Below, piece after piece: positions 1 to 12,512 of a DNA stretch of 64,000 nucleotides. Under the pieces are notes generated by a model. That model was not told the DNA's origin. It saw only the letters and a list, made by a program, of their open reading frames with translations, and did not search any database. The DNA is taken from contig JAQJVL010000747.1 of the NCBI GenBank assembly GCA_035578905.1, positions 127,001 through 191,000 on the forward strand. Direction: 5' to 3'. This stretch comes from Stictocephala bisonia (Eukaryota > Arthropoda > Insecta > Hemiptera > Membracidae). Made by a program: the position numbers and the translations under genes. The stretch's first letter is position 1; each line of letters opens with the position of its first letter.

Positions 1-2149
1 TTTATGTCAACGTAACTTACTTGCGTCGTTAATCCTTAACGTGATGGTTAATCCTTACCATCCAACCTAGAATTTCTTTTTTGAACATAAACCCAAGTTT
101 TATCTTTTTAACTTGCACATGCTTATATCGAACTGAAAATATAGTCTTGTAAATAAATTAATAATATTGTATGTAAAATGATGTTTTTAAAAATTTGTAA
201 CATCCTGTATATATTTATTTGTTTATGGTACGTATTGCTAAAATTATAAATGTCAATAACCAAACTAAAACCAAAATTGTTTTAATGTTATTTAATATAC
301 GAAGCTGTCTCTTGAGTAGCCTCAGCAAAGTACATTTAGTATTTTAAGAATAAAGTGTATAATTTTGTCAATTTATTGACATGTAATGTGTCATATTTCA
401 AGTAGGTGTTATTTTTTCTTATAATTTTTACTATAATGTTTAAACTAAAAATATTATATAATGTTAGTTTTGATCATAATAAATATCTTGTAATTCATAT
501 TTACGTTATTTTACGTACAGGTGTTAAGCGAAGACGACTTTGTCCCAGACGATCACAGAACCCACTAAATCATTATTATTTATTACGCGATCCCCTTATA
601 TTTTAAAATAAACTAATTTGGAAGAAATTTGGTTTACATTTTCGAATCTTATTTATTTCTAGTATTTTTCTTGCATATCTACTAAACAGTGTTTATTTGT
701 TGTAATTTCAGCTGATTGCACACCTGTGTCCCCATTATTACGCAGTTTTTTTTTATCTAGAGTTTTACCTTATACAAATATAGTTTCTATATTTTGTTTA
801 TTTCAATCTGTACTTATTTGCCCTATTTACAGTAGATATATTTTTATAACAAACTGAAGTAAAGGTACTGTATTATCTTAAATGTCTGTGTTACACTGAG
901 AAATATGCTGATGGTCAGAACTTAAATGTGTGTACTTTGAAGGCTAAGTAATCCTTAATACTAAGTAATCCTTAATAGTAGTATGAGTAGTATTGCCACA
1001 TCGTCATAACTTCAGTACTCTACAAACAATTAAGCTCAATATTATAAAATTTTCTGTTGTTTCAGACTATGATATAATATGACAGTAGTTTTCTGTAAAA
1101 ATATCTTTCACCTAAATAATTATTAGAAACAAATCTAATAGGTGTTAATGATCAAAGTTATAGGAAATGTAGGCCTACTGACATTTCAAGAATTCTCAAA
1201 GGAACAGTTTATTGTTAAATTAGCTTCAAGCAAATATAATTAGGCTCATATGAAGGTTATAGTTTTAGTCATAGGACATACTATGTCAAAATATTTTGGT
1301 CTTTTAACCATACTAAAATCACATCTATAAAAGTAAAAATTATTAAATTAACTTCTGCTACACCTGGTCAAGAACAAAGCATCAACAAGAGAATTCAAAG
1401 GATTTGAGGAATGCTTCGCCAACTTTATGCCACATAACTTTTATAACAATATTGGCGTCCAATGAACTTATATAATGATAACTTATATTATGAATAAAAG
1501 TAAAAATACCTTTTCCAATTAAATAGTTTTGTTTAGTTTCTTCACGATATAAGAATGTTAAAAATAATAATTTTGTTACTATAGTAAATATCGTTATTAG
1601 TGGGTAGTTAAACTGCTAAACAGGTTCTGATAAGATTGTTTTTAATTACACTCTTGAGGAAACATAGTAATCATGAGGTATTACATGAGGGTCACCCTGT
1701 TTGGACTATCCATAACAAATATGGATAGGACTCAACATGTTACTATCTGGATTAGTTTTATTTAGCAAGTGTCTATATATTATAAGTACAAATATCTAAA
1801 TAACAAACACAAGTTTTCAGATAGAGTACTGACATTTAGTACAAATATTTTCATATTTTAAAATGACAGCTAAACATTACAAACTTAAATTTATGAAAAA
1901 TCTACTACATATACTGTAGAATATAAATATTTACAATATTTTAGAACAAATAAAATTATATATATATATTTTTTTTTTTCTAAGATAAAGTGATAACAGA
2001 GGAAACACAAAAATGTGGCAAATGAAAACTGTTCGAATGTTTAGAAGAATAATTATCAAACCAGTTTATTTATCTCCATTATCCATATATCATGCTTTTA
2101 AAATAATACATTATTATTTTATTTGTAAAATGATAACATTTTTAACAGT
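1..2149. other. AT-rich DNA, no gene seen
   Basis: Very AT-rich sequence with frequent stops in every frame. The longest open frame (406-606) is 66 codons of low-complexity sequence with no recognisable domain. No RNA gene, repeat array or transposon end was recognised. Confidence 0.6.
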
Positions 2150-2312
2150 GTGACGGCTCAGTGGCTAAGGCATGGAACTGCGGAGAGCGTTGTCCAATGA
2201 CCGAGTCCCAAACTCCAAGGCCAGTACAGCACTCGTTGAATACAGTTCAATCACGGAAATGCCTGCAGGCCTGTTTGAACTAGTGTGAGAAGTTAAAAAA
2301 AAAAAAAAAAAA
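2150..2312 (+). mobile_element. tRNA-derived SINE-like element
   Basis: A GC-richer block of about 135 bp begins with an A-box-like stretch (CTCAGTGGCTAAGGCATGG, near 2157-2175). About 35 bases later comes a B-box-like stretch (ACCGAGTCCCAAACTCC, near 2199). An unrelated body follows and ends in a pure A run (about 2296-2312). An RNA polymerase III type head plus a 3' poly-A tail is the usual SINE layout. The B box departs from the GGTTCGANTCC consensus, so the copy is probably old and silent. No target duplication was established. Confidence 0.5.
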
Positions 2313-3561
2313 TTTGAAACATTTTGTATTGACATATATTTTTAAACGTATACAATTTCAAATTATTAGATTTTAAATTGCTTAATTTAGATATTTGAAT
2401 TTTAAATGTTCAATTATCCACCATTTTTAAGCGCACGTTCTCATTTTAATATATCTTTGGGATTTTCATACTTTCCTTAAAATATAGTACAGACACACAA
2501 GCAAAAACCACAACTTGATAGCACACATTTTATTCTGTATAAATTACATGTTTTAACCAGTCAAATAATCCCGTTAAATAAGGAATGGTCGACGATAGGC
2601 GATTGTATATATTTGAAAGTAATTGTTTACGTAAAGAACATGAAATGAGAGTCTTGGAATATTTAAAAAATCTATGTTACTTTGAAAATATACACTTCAA
2701 ATCGAAAGACTTATTGATTATGTATTTGATCAATTATAAAATATTGAAAACTAATATTTCAACGTAAAATATTTGTCATTTTATAATCATCAAATAATAG
2801 TATTTTGTACAAACATTTATTTGCAGATTATTTCTATAAACAAGATAGAACAAAAAATAATTCGATAAAATAAAACATGTCATTGTTGTTTAGGTAGTTC
2901 AAACGTATGGGCCACGATTGTACAAACATCTTAATAACCATTCTTTCCATGGTAATAAATTTTTTTTTCAAATTATTCACGAATTAAAATCTTTTTATAG
3001 TACTTATTATTATCCAGGACATCCATTAATAATTATTCATAGGTTGAAACTGTCATGATACATGATAACAATTTAAATTTAAATTAAATGTATTAAATTA
3101 TATAGGATATAAATATTGAAAATACTTTTTATATGTATAACATTATTTTCATACTATTTTTAATAGTAATATTCGACAGACAATTGTTGTATATTTTTAT
3201 AGAACGTCAATTTTTCCTTTTACAATTCTGAATTCCAAATTCATTATGTGACGATTAGTACTATCCTACCAAGGAGCCATATTATATTAACCTTATGCTT
3301 AGTAAACTAATAAACTTTAATTTGCCTCCTCTATCTAAACCTATTAAAATGTATATTATATCACGATAACCATCGCAAAAACATATTGCGTTTAGTTATG
3401 TTAAAATTAAAATAAATCCAAATTTTAAAGTAAATTACATGTTATATATATGCTACTATATACGTGTGATGAATTATGGTTTATATAGGCTATATTAATA
3501 TTTAAATATTGTAATTCTGTGTACAGATTTTTAAACACGATTAAATGTATTAAAACAATGC
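2313..3561. other. AT-rich DNA, no gene seen
   Basis: The 60-codon frame at 2585-2767 has no family signature and a composition like random AT-rich DNA. Nothing else was recognised. Confidence 0.55.
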
Positions 3562-3867
3562 CTATTTATTTATTTATTTATTCATAAGACGCCGATCGTC
3601 AAGATATGGGCGAATATGGATTTTGAATGAGTATGATGAGTGTATATGAGTGAATGTAGTCATTGTTACAAACTAAGGCCGACTTTTTCCTTAGAAAGTG
3701 TCATTAATTAATAGCCCAATGACAAATGAACAGCTGGTGGTTATCAGTTGATCCTTCTTAAAATGTATTGACTCTGATTGGGATCGACTGAGAACCTTTA
3801 GCACATGAAACTGGGATTGAACCAAGTACGCTACTGCCTATGATCAATCTGCCATTGTAGTAGGGCA
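3562..3867 (-). mobile_element. SINE, family 1 (near full length)
   Basis: Read on the minus strand, the element has a head with a B-box-like TTGGTTCAATCCCAG (near 3809-3823) and a central part. It then has a 3' domain shared by many copies in this window: TGGGCTATTAATTAATGACA, a TCGGCCTTAGTTTGTAACAA block, short ACTCAT repeats, CATATTCGCCCATATCTTGA, and GGCGTCTTATGAATAAATAA. The tail is (AATA)n. Other copies lie at 5741, 37864, 51105, 54151 and 55462. The shared boundaries and simple-sequence tail support a SINE spread by a LINE enzyme. The 5' boundary near 3867 is approximate. Confidence 0.7.
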
Positions 3868-4564
3868 CTATTTGTGTAATATCAATAAATAAATAATTGA
3901 CTTTGGACGTAAACAAAATTAATCAGGAAATTGTTTTTAAATGTTTACCATCTAATGCTATTTCCCCCCAAAGGATACAGAAAAGATGACTTTTCAACTG
4001 ACAGTAAACCAATTAACCAGTTTAATGTTTATACAAATAACGGCAACTCCCTGCCGTAATCAGCTGCAGTAGCAGAACGCAGCGTTTTATAAATTGGGAT
4101 TTATAAATCCTAGAGTTACAGCGCTCGAAACAGCTTAATGGAAGGTAATTAATTTAGAGATAAGTGCATACAACTTCAACCAACTGTTTCTTTTTTTAAA
4201 TAATATCTACAGAAGCTTTTAATAAGACTAGTGTTTTTTTATCATAAATTAGGAAATTAATAAGACTAGTGTGTTCTACAATATAAATGATGATAAGGTA
4301 ATTGTATCATTTTTTCAAGTTAAAAAAAATAGCTTAAAATAATTGTAATTAATCACTTTAATAATACTTTTAATCTATTTAACCTTATAATAGCTGAAAT
4401 GAAAGCAATACAACAAATAATTTCCAAGGAAAAAGTAAAATTCAACTTAGGAGTACTTTAAGTAATTGTCAGATTAACATTAAGAGTAAATATTACATTA
4501 TCTGCATTGAAAAAATGAGGTTAATTCGCCATGGTATATTATTGTTATGTAGACTACAAAAATA
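3868..4564. other. AT-rich DNA, no gene seen
   Basis: No convincing feature. A short sequence around AATAAGACTAGTGT occurs twice near 4220-4272, a small direct duplication. Confidence 0.5.
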
Positions 4565-4968
4565 ATGTGAGCGTGCAGTGATAGTTTTGAGGGTCTGAGT
4601 GTTTTGAACGTGAGTGTGAGTGGCAATAAGTGTTATCTTCGAGTGTTGAATATGAGTGTAGTATGCAGTGATAGTGGCATTTCTTCAACTCCTTAACTAT
4701 ATTTAACTGTTAGTTTATGTTGGTTTCCATTATTATACGGAAATTTACACATCTTCACAATGTTTGTTAGTTTCATAATGTTTTTAGTTCACATTATAAA
4801 TTGTTTTAGTATTAAGTATTTAGTATTTATTAACAATTCATAAACTGAATGAACTCAGCCATCTCCCACAGACAGTAGTCCATGTGGTGGCTTTTCTCAT
4901 ATTGTTTGTAATGTTATGTGTATTATTTTATGAGATCAGTAAAGATTATTATTATTATTATTATCAAA
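4565..4968 (+). mobile_element. Possible 3' end of a non-LTR retrotransposon
   Basis: The segment ends in GAGATCAGTAAAG followed by five to six ATT units (about 4945-4966). A short trinucleotide tail after an AGTAAAG or AATAAAG motif is typical of several insect LINE families. A GC-richer stretch at 4856-4900 precedes it. No reverse transcriptase remains were recognised, so it would be a 5'-truncated copy. The 5' limit is a guess from the change in composition, and an ordinary microsatellite is the alternative. Confidence 0.3.
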
Positions 4969-5740
4969 CTATCAATTTAGTTCATACGAAGTGTCTGGGA
5001 ATTAATAGCAATATTTTGAAAGAGTTACAATAGTAAAAGCACCCCTTACCTTAAAATGTCTGACCAGCCTCCTAAAAACATTTCTATGAATATGAATAAT
5101 GTGATTTACTTTGGGTAATATTTATATTACAAACTAAGGAGTGTTTTTATCCTAAATTTGATCCCCCCTCCTCCGTATTGTTTGGAGGTAAGTTAACATT
5201 AAAAAAAAAAAACCCCCGTAAGTTAAATTTGAAGTTCTTTTTAAGTGTGATTAAACATTCCCTCACCAAGTTTCTTTGTGCTCTTATAAAACTACACATA
5301 ATGTAAAAAAAGTTAATAAAAGAAAGTTAATTAACAAATATCCATCATCCATTATTTGTTAAAAAAAATAAATAAAAAATCTAAGAATTCATTTCGCTAA
5401 GGGTATATTAAGTGAGGTTTAGAATGCTCTTTTACGACTTCAGTTTAAGATCGTCACTTTTTGAGTAACTCATTCGTTTATTGTGTTTTTAGACTAATCA
5501 TTTACTTTAAATTGATTTCTTTTTAGATATTAATTTTTTTATTTTTCAACAAACTTTTATAAACAAGTACCATTGGTCAAATTAAATTAAGATTTATTTA
5601 AATGTTGGTTAAACTAAGTTTAATTTAAATTTATTTACAAATCATATTCATTTGACAAAAAGTAAGTTTTTTTACTAGGATGACGGATATGTCTTAGTAA
5701 AATTTATTATTAATTCTTAAAACCCCAATCATAAAAGTAT
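4969..5740. other. AT-rich DNA, no gene seen
   Basis: Contains short homopolymers (A run near 5203-5213 followed by Cs). No coding or RNA feature was recognised. Confidence 0.5.
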
Positions 5741-5951
5741 GAGCGAATATTAATTTAGCATTAATTATTGTGATTTGTACATGAGCGGGTATAATCAGTG
5801 TTACAATCTAAGGCCGACTATTCCTTAGATAGTGTAATTAATTATTAGCCCAATTACAAATGAACAGCTGGTGGTTATCAGCTGATATAATTCAAAATTA
5901 GTTATGACTTTGATTGCGATCGACACATAGGTCAAGTGGATTGTGCTAAGG
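5741..5951 (-). mobile_element. SINE, family 1 (diverged)
   Basis: Contains, in minus orientation, the family-1 blocks TCGGCCTTAG, the TGGGCTAATA block and the AACCACCAGCTGTTCATTTG stretch. The 3' terminal region is badly diverged and the simple tail is missing. It is therefore older or more damaged than the copy at 3562-3867. Confidence 0.6.
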
Positions 5952-6232
5952 GTCATCATATAAAGTTTTTCCATAGGAAAAAGTACAAATAAAAGTTAAG
6001 AAATACTTTATAAACACTAATATATTGAACTATTAATAAGTTAAACTCACCACTAAGTTTACATTTATTTAGCCTCAAAATGATATGTTATTTAATACGT
6101 TTATTTTAAAATAATATGATTTCTTTGGATTAAAAAAGGTTTTTCTTACTATTACGATTTTTATATTTGTAATTTTCAAGAGTTAAAAGCCCATCTATAC
6201 ATATACCGTGTTAATACATACTTAGAACATGT

Positions 6233-6322
6233 TAAAACCCGCACCACCCACCCACCCATACACGTACAATGGTAATGGTCCTAACTTAAAGTACGTGTTA
6301 GTTTAACCCCCCCCCCCCCCCC
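6233..6322 (+). repeat. Single unit of the 36-bp minisatellite, then a C16 run
   Basis: CCACCCACCCACCCATACAC followed by GTACAATGGTAATGG matches the unit amplified at 11-14.7 kb. It is present here as about one copy (6244-6283). A run of sixteen Cs follows at 6307-6322. This shows that the unit is dispersed, not confined to the large arrays. Confidence 0.7.
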
Positions 6323-7607
6323 AATAGACATCTACCTTGAATTCAAAAATAAATTTATTTCCTGTATAATACAAAGTAGGAGACAAGAATATATTATTGA
6401 ATCAGTCTTTATTTATTATACATAAATAATCAAAAAACTATATAATTTTGTTGATTATTTATGTAGTTATTTTAGGAATTTAACTATACATATATTTTTC
6501 ATTTAATTTTTTCTTATAAATTTTCATTATTTATTATATAATATTCCATTGAAATTATAATAACATTTTACAAAACAATATTATTACACGTTGATTGTTC
6601 TATATGAAATTATAGTACAAATTTAAATGAAATTTTATATTTACATATGATATTCAAAGTTATAACGTACAATTATATATTGAATACATAATACTATCAT
6701 GAAATTAATGGACTATTTTATAAAAACAATATTATAATGAATTATGCTGCATGTAGTCAAAACTAGATGATCTGTAGAAATAAATTTTACCTAAGTTTCT
6801 TCATTACCTGACCATGTGTTTTTTTCATTGTTGAAAAACTGTTCCTCTTAAGGTGTAATTTTTCTTACATATTGTTGTACTCTGATCTATTTTCCATATA
6901 CTGTTTGAGATTGATATTTGTAACTTTATTATTGTCAAAATGGCGGACCTACAAACTTTTTACAATAATACAATAATTTAAATATACAATATAAATATAT
7001 TTTTTACATTTAATTCCTGGAGTTATAATCTTTTTTTATTTATTGATTATAACATCATTTATTGAAATTAATAAAATATTAATAATTTCAATAATATACT
7101 TTTTGATTATATCTTTATTGTATATTATAAAACTACGCTCAATTCTTTGTTTTATTTCCTTTTCTAACTTCTCGCTAGTGGGGTTGAGATAACTATCCAA
7201 GTTAATGATTGTGTCGTTGTATTTTAACACAATAATTCAAACGTGAAAAAGAGATCTGCTTGTATTTTATATGTTGAAATATCAAAATCAATTCCCCCTT
7301 TAAAAGGAAATGTCTGTTATTAGTTTATACAGCGCATCTGTACGACACATTAATGATTAAGAGCTATTTTTAGTAGGACTATTTTACTGGAAGCCAAAAC
7401 ATCTGTGCATGAAAGTGAATTGCTGTAGATGATTGTCAAGTAACCTATTTGTTACTTCATATTGTTGGGCTTCCATAATAAACACAAAATATGTACTAAA
7501 TAGTTAAATAAATGTTGAACAATTCTAATGAAAAATGTCTTGTCAAAGAGTATTATTTAATAAAAACATGTTTTAATTGAATATATTTAGAGAAACATTA
7601 TCATACT
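6323..7607. other. AT-rich DNA, no gene seen
   Basis: A 64-codon minus-strand frame (7036-7230) is isoleucine- and lysine-rich with no recognisable motif, as expected by chance here. No other feature was seen. Confidence 0.5.
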
Positions 7608-7950
7608 CGGCGTCCGCTTAGTGGTTGCCATCGACGCGGACACTACTAGAGAAGTATGGGGTGTCCATGTAGGATGTTAGTCAAGGTTCAGTTGTTGTGT
7701 GGGGAAGAGAAGTGCTTGTCAGACCTCTCAGTTAGCTGAAAACTAGACCAACACTACTTGGTTCGGATTCCACGTAAAGTTGTACGTCCCATAGTTGCCC
7801 TGGCTATTGGGCTATAAATAATTAGTCCTTTCTGAGCTAAGTCGAACTCAGATAGTAACAATTAATACACTTGTTCATCTACACTCATCACACTCACTCA
7901 CTCGTCATATTCGCCCATATATCTACGATCAGCGTCTTATAAATGGATAA
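7608..7950 (+). mobile_element. SINE, chimera of family-2 head and family-1 tail
   Basis: The 5' part (GGCGTCCGCTTAGTGGTTGC, CACTACTAGAGAAGT, then a TTGGTTCGGATTCCACGTAA B-box-like block) matches the copies at 8266 and 56618. The last about 50 bases (ATATTCGCCCATATATCTAC, GATCAGCGTCTTATAAATGG) follow family 1 instead of the family-2 ending with TGTAAGAA units. The first about 60 bases of family 2 are missing, so the copy is 5'-truncated. It links the two families. Confidence 0.65.
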
Positions 7951-8265
7951 TGAATGAATAATGAAACAATATGAAGATGAATATAAATACTCATTATTTT
8001 ATTCTGGTGCATATTAATAATAAAGGGATAATTTTGTATTATAGTTGATTAGTTTTACGATATTTTCATGTATTTATCCCCATACATTGGTTAAACCTAT
8101 TTCATGTCCTAAAGTTAAGTTAAACACGCTTAGTCACCAAATGTACGGTATTTTGACTATTGTTTTAGTTGCTGAACCAGGCATAAAAGATTTGTCATAT
8201 AGATGTATGAATACAATAAATGGGTAATATATACTAAGAGGATCGTTTTGCATATTAGTTCAAAA

Positions 8266-8682
8266 GTGTTTGGGAGATTGTAGGCGATAAGTTGGATGCT
8301 CGGTCCTCTTAATATCGACATGGCGTCCGCTCAGTTTTTTCTATCGGCGTGGACACTACTAGAGAAGTCTGGAGTGTCCATGTTGTGTGGTAGTCATTTG
8401 CGAATGTTGTTTGGGGGAGATGACTGAATATCAGGCTCGTCAATTAGCTGAAAATCAGACCAGCACTACGTGGTTCAGATTCCACGTAAAGCATTAGAAC
8501 CCTTAGTTGCCCCTAGTTGGCTGTTGGGCTACTAATAAATTGCCCTTTCTGAGGAACAGTTGAACTCAGTTAGTTACGAGACTACACTCATCCACACTCA
8601 TCCTACACTCATATAATCATTCATATTCGCCTTAAAATACCAACAATGTTGTGTCGGCGTCTCATATGTAAGAATTGTAAGA
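8266..8682 (+). mobile_element. SINE, family 2
   Basis: Starts GTGTTTGGGAGATTGTAGGC and runs through GGCGTCCGCTCAG, GGACACTACTAGAGAAGTCT, a B-box-like CACGTGGTTCAGATTCC-type block (written here as ACGTGGTTCAGATTCCACGT), then TTGCCCTTTCTGAGGAACAG, ACACTCATC repeats and GTGTCGGCGTCTCATATGTA. It closes on a short TGTAAGAA-type tail. It is nearly collinear with 56618-57040. No protein is encoded. Confidence 0.7.
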
Positions 8683-10130
8683 AAAAAGCAACGCTCTATC
8701 GCATTGTCCATGAATACCGGAAGTAAAACACAAATTCATAGCTACACCATTTTCCTGTGCAACCCATCGACTGCTATATACAAATATGTCATTTTCCAAT
8801 CCGCTTAGCAGACAGGAAAGCTATAGGAACAACAGAAGACTGATGTATTTATATGGTTTAGTGCGTGGCATACATGAAATATTCATATGCATATCGCATA
8901 AGTACCTGAAAACGATAATCAAAAGGGCTTAAATGTAACGAATGTTGTGTATTGTTACTTAACTAATGTATTTTAAGTCTTAACTTCCATGTTATATGCC
9001 AAGAAATGTGTTTTGATTTTCCCACAAGGAAGCTTATGATCATGCTGAAACCAGTATTTATGAGGACGATAAATTTTTAGCTTTAATATTAGAAGTAAAA
9101 ACAGAAATACAAAATAATTATGAATATGAGAATTATGTTTGATAGTAAGGTGTTTATTTCCATTATAATAATTGCAATAAGTACACTATGCAGGTCTTAT
9201 ATTAATGATCTAGTCAGTACATTTAGTTTGACTTATCATAATAGTAAAGTAAAAACGTAAATTGATCATGATAAATACTTTTAAAGGTTACACTAAAATA
9301 AGCCGATAAACTGTCATAGTTAAATAACCATATTGGCAACTGTTGTTTTAAACTTATTTGTTCAGATTGATAAAAATGTACTAGATTTTCATCGCTTAAA
9401 GTATTTAAAGAAACACGACGTTTCAATATGTATAATACGCTAGTTGTTTTTGGGTGTTAGTAATTTAAAGTAGGTTCAGTAAGTAACACCTAAAGACAAA
9501 ATGAGTGTTCTACCTATCGAAACGTTGTTTTTTTCTTAAAAGACTTTAAGCGATATAAATCTCCAGTAGTTTTACTATTCACATTAGTCTAAGCTTAGAC
9601 ATATACAATTTATATATCTCCTAAAGTTTTATCCAAACATACAATTGGCATTACAAAACTCATAAATATTGAGAGTTGATGCAATATTTGATACACCAGA
9701 CATCCAACGATCTACGTTTATGCGTCAGGAATTACATTCAATCAAACCTTCAAACTATATAATCGTATTGAAGTATATTGGTTTCCAAAAGATCAACATT
9801 TTGTAAGCAAAATAAACTTTGTTGCTGTGGATTTCAATTGCATCCGTGAAATTTAAGAAATTTCCAAAAATTCCCCATAAGAATATGAATTGATTATCAA
9901 TTAAAAACATACTTTAAATTATATTTCTTTTGACTCCAAGCCTAGGAGTTTTACACAATTTAATATACAGATATAAGAAAAAAAACCAATTACATGAATT
10001 TTTGAACGTTCGAATAAAAACATGATCTATCTGAGGAGGGTCTTCAGTTCATAGTCTAAAAGTTAGATACCACAAGGTAAATTTTGCTTTCATTAATATT
10101 ATAAATTATTACTTATGTTTTATTTAACAT
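8683..10130. other. AT-rich DNA, no gene seen
   Basis: A 67-codon minus-strand frame (9223-9426) has no recognisable domain. No repeat or RNA gene was identified. Confidence 0.5.
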
Positions 10131-10172
10131 GTTACTTTTTAACATGTTTGTGACAACATGTTAAAAAGTGAC
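10131..10172. repeat. 18-bp inverted repeat (hairpin)
   Basis: Arms at 10131-10148 and 10155-10172 are complementary except for one base, with a six-base loop (TGTGAC). The arm core is TTTTTAACATGTT. There is no flanking gene for which it could be a terminator, so its role is unknown. Confidence 0.75.
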
Positions 10173-10299
10173 GAATAATAACTTTGTGTTAGGCTGAATA
10201 TAGGGAAATAATTTTTTTATTCTCTGCTGACAACATTTTACAGAACATTTTTTAATATTTGCTGTTATTAAAACCCTAAATACTATGTTATACATTTAC

Positions 10300-10760
10300 T
10301 CATAGGTTTTTCTTAGGCACAAACTATTTTAAGAGGTGTAGCAGCTAATTTGTTGTTGATTTGTTGTTGATAGTTGTCATTGGCTTTCTTGAAAAACAAA
10401 ACAATTTTAGAGTTGTGTCAGCTCATTTGTTTTTATTTTTGTTACTATTGGTCTTAAGGCACAAACAAATGTTAAAGTTATAGCAGCATATTTTTTATTG
10501 TTCTTATTCAAAGATATTCTTTAGCTACAAACCACTTTTAGAGATAAAGAAGCTCATTTGTTATTTTTTTATTCGTAGGTTTTTTTAGGCTCATATAATG
10601 TTTAGAGGTGCATTAGGTCACTATTTTTTTATGTTTTTCGTAAGTTATCTTCAGGCAAAAACGATTTTTAGAGGTGCAGTGGCTCGTTTGTTATAATTTT
10701 TATTTGTAGATATTTGTTGCACAAATATTATTTTGAATGTGTTGCAGCTCACTTTCATAG
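10300..10760 (+). repeat. Decayed tandem repeat, about 67-bp unit, about 7 copies
   Basis: A diverged pattern recurs at roughly 67-base spacing: TAGGTTTTCTTAGGC-like, then AAACNATTTTTAGAGGTGCA-like, then GCAGCTCATTTGTTATTTTT-like. The clearest copies start near 10506, 10573 and 10640. Divergence between units is high, unlike the homogeneous arrays elsewhere, so this is an old array no longer being homogenised. Confidence 0.65.
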
Positions 10761-11091
10761 ACATCTGTACAGTATTATTTACAATATATATATTGTTAGT
10801 AATCCAATCATAAGACAACTGTTTGGAATATATTAGCTCAACAGCATGTCGATTTCATCAGAATTAGCGCTAATTTCTTTAACATTAAATTTATTAAAAC
10901 GTTTTACTTACTGTAATTTATAAGTTTTATGAGGGGATTTATGTAAGTAGTATTATTTGTTAATACTTTCAATAATAAACTAAATATTATTATTGTATAA
11001 CAATTAGTTTCATAAAGGTTTTGTTTACATCTGTTGTAAATATATAAATAAAACAATAAAATATTTTTACAAAGTTAACAACAATCGGGAG
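10761..11091. other. AT-rich DNA between arrays, no gene seen
   Basis: No coding or structured feature was recognised. Confidence 0.5.
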
Positions 11092-12512
11092 TCCACCCGC
11101 CCTTACACGTACGGTGGTACTTACCCACCTAGCCGCCCATACACGCACAGTGGTACTACTGACCCACCCACCTACCCATTCACGTACAGTGGTAGTGACC
11201 CACCCGCCTACCCATACACGTACAGAGGTAGTGACCCATTCACCCGCCCATACACGTACATTGGTAGTGACCCAACAACCTACCCACACACGTACAGTGG
11301 TAGTTACCCACTCACCCACCCATACACGTACATTGGTAGTGCCCCACCCACCTACCCACACACGTACAGTGGTAGTGACCCACCCACCTACCTACACACG
11401 TACAGTGGTAGTGACCCACTCACATGCCCATACACGTATATTGGTAGTGACCCAACAACCTACCCATACACGTCCTGAGGTATTGACCCACACGCCCACC
11501 CATACACGTACAGTAGTATTCACCCACCCACCCTCCCATACACGTACAGTGGTTTTGACCCACCCGCTCACCCATACACGTACAGTGGCATTGACCCACC
11601 CGCTCTCCCATACACGTCCTGAGGTATTGACCCACCCGCCCACCTAAACACGTACAGTGGTATTCACCCACCCACCCTCCCATACACGTACAGTGGCATT
11701 GACACACCCACCCACCCATACACGTACAGTGGTATTCACCCACCCACCCTCCCATACACGTACAGTGGTTTTGACCCACCCGCCCACCCATACACGTCCT
11801 GAGGTATTGACCCAACCGCCCACCCATACACGTACAGTGGTATTCACCAACCCACCCTCCCATACACGTACAGTGGTTTTTACCCACCCGCCCACCCATA
11901 CACGTCCTGAGGTATTGACCCAACTGCCCACCCATACACGTACAGTGGTATTCACCAACCCACCCTCCCATACACGTACAGTGGTTTTGACCCACCCGCC
12001 CACCCATACACGTCCTGAGGTATTGACCCAACTGCCCACCCATACACGTACAGTGGTATTCACCAACCCACCCTCCCATACACGTACAGTGGTTTTGACC
12101 CACCCGCCCACCCATACACGTACAGTGGCATTGATCCACCCGCTCACCCATACACGTTCTAAGGTATTGACCCACCCGCCCACCCATACACGTCCTGAGG
12201 TATTCACCTACCCACTCTCCCATACACGTACAGTGGTTTTGAACCACCCACCCACCCATACACGTGCAGTGGTATTGACTCACCCACCCACCCATACACA
12301 TACAGTGGTTGACCCACCCGCTCACCCATACAAGTACAGTGGCATTGACCCACCCGCCCACCTATACACGTACAGTGGTATTCACCCACCCACCCTCCCA
12401 TACACGTACAGTGGTTTTGACCCACCCGCCCACCCATACACGTAATGAGGTATTGACCCACCCGCCCACCCATACACTTTCAGTGGCATTGACCCACCCG
12501 CTCACCCATACA
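11092..12512 (+). repeat. 36-bp minisatellite array A (C-rich strand is +)
   Basis: About 39 units of a 36-bp repeat. Each unit is made of CCCATACACGTACAGTGG, then TATTGA, then a C-rich block such as CCCACCCGCCCA. Variants include TTTTGA, CATTGA, TATTCA and a GTCCTGAGG form in place of GTACAGTGG. The early part (to about 11,450) carries the GTAGTGA form. In the middle (about 11,790-12,120) three unit types alternate regularly, giving a 108-bp higher-order repeat. The C block holds four C3 runs with one-base loops, so the minus strand has a strict G-quadruplex motif in many units. Since 36 is divisible by three, several frames stay open on both strands. These frames are read here as by-products, not genes. 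Confidence 0.93.
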
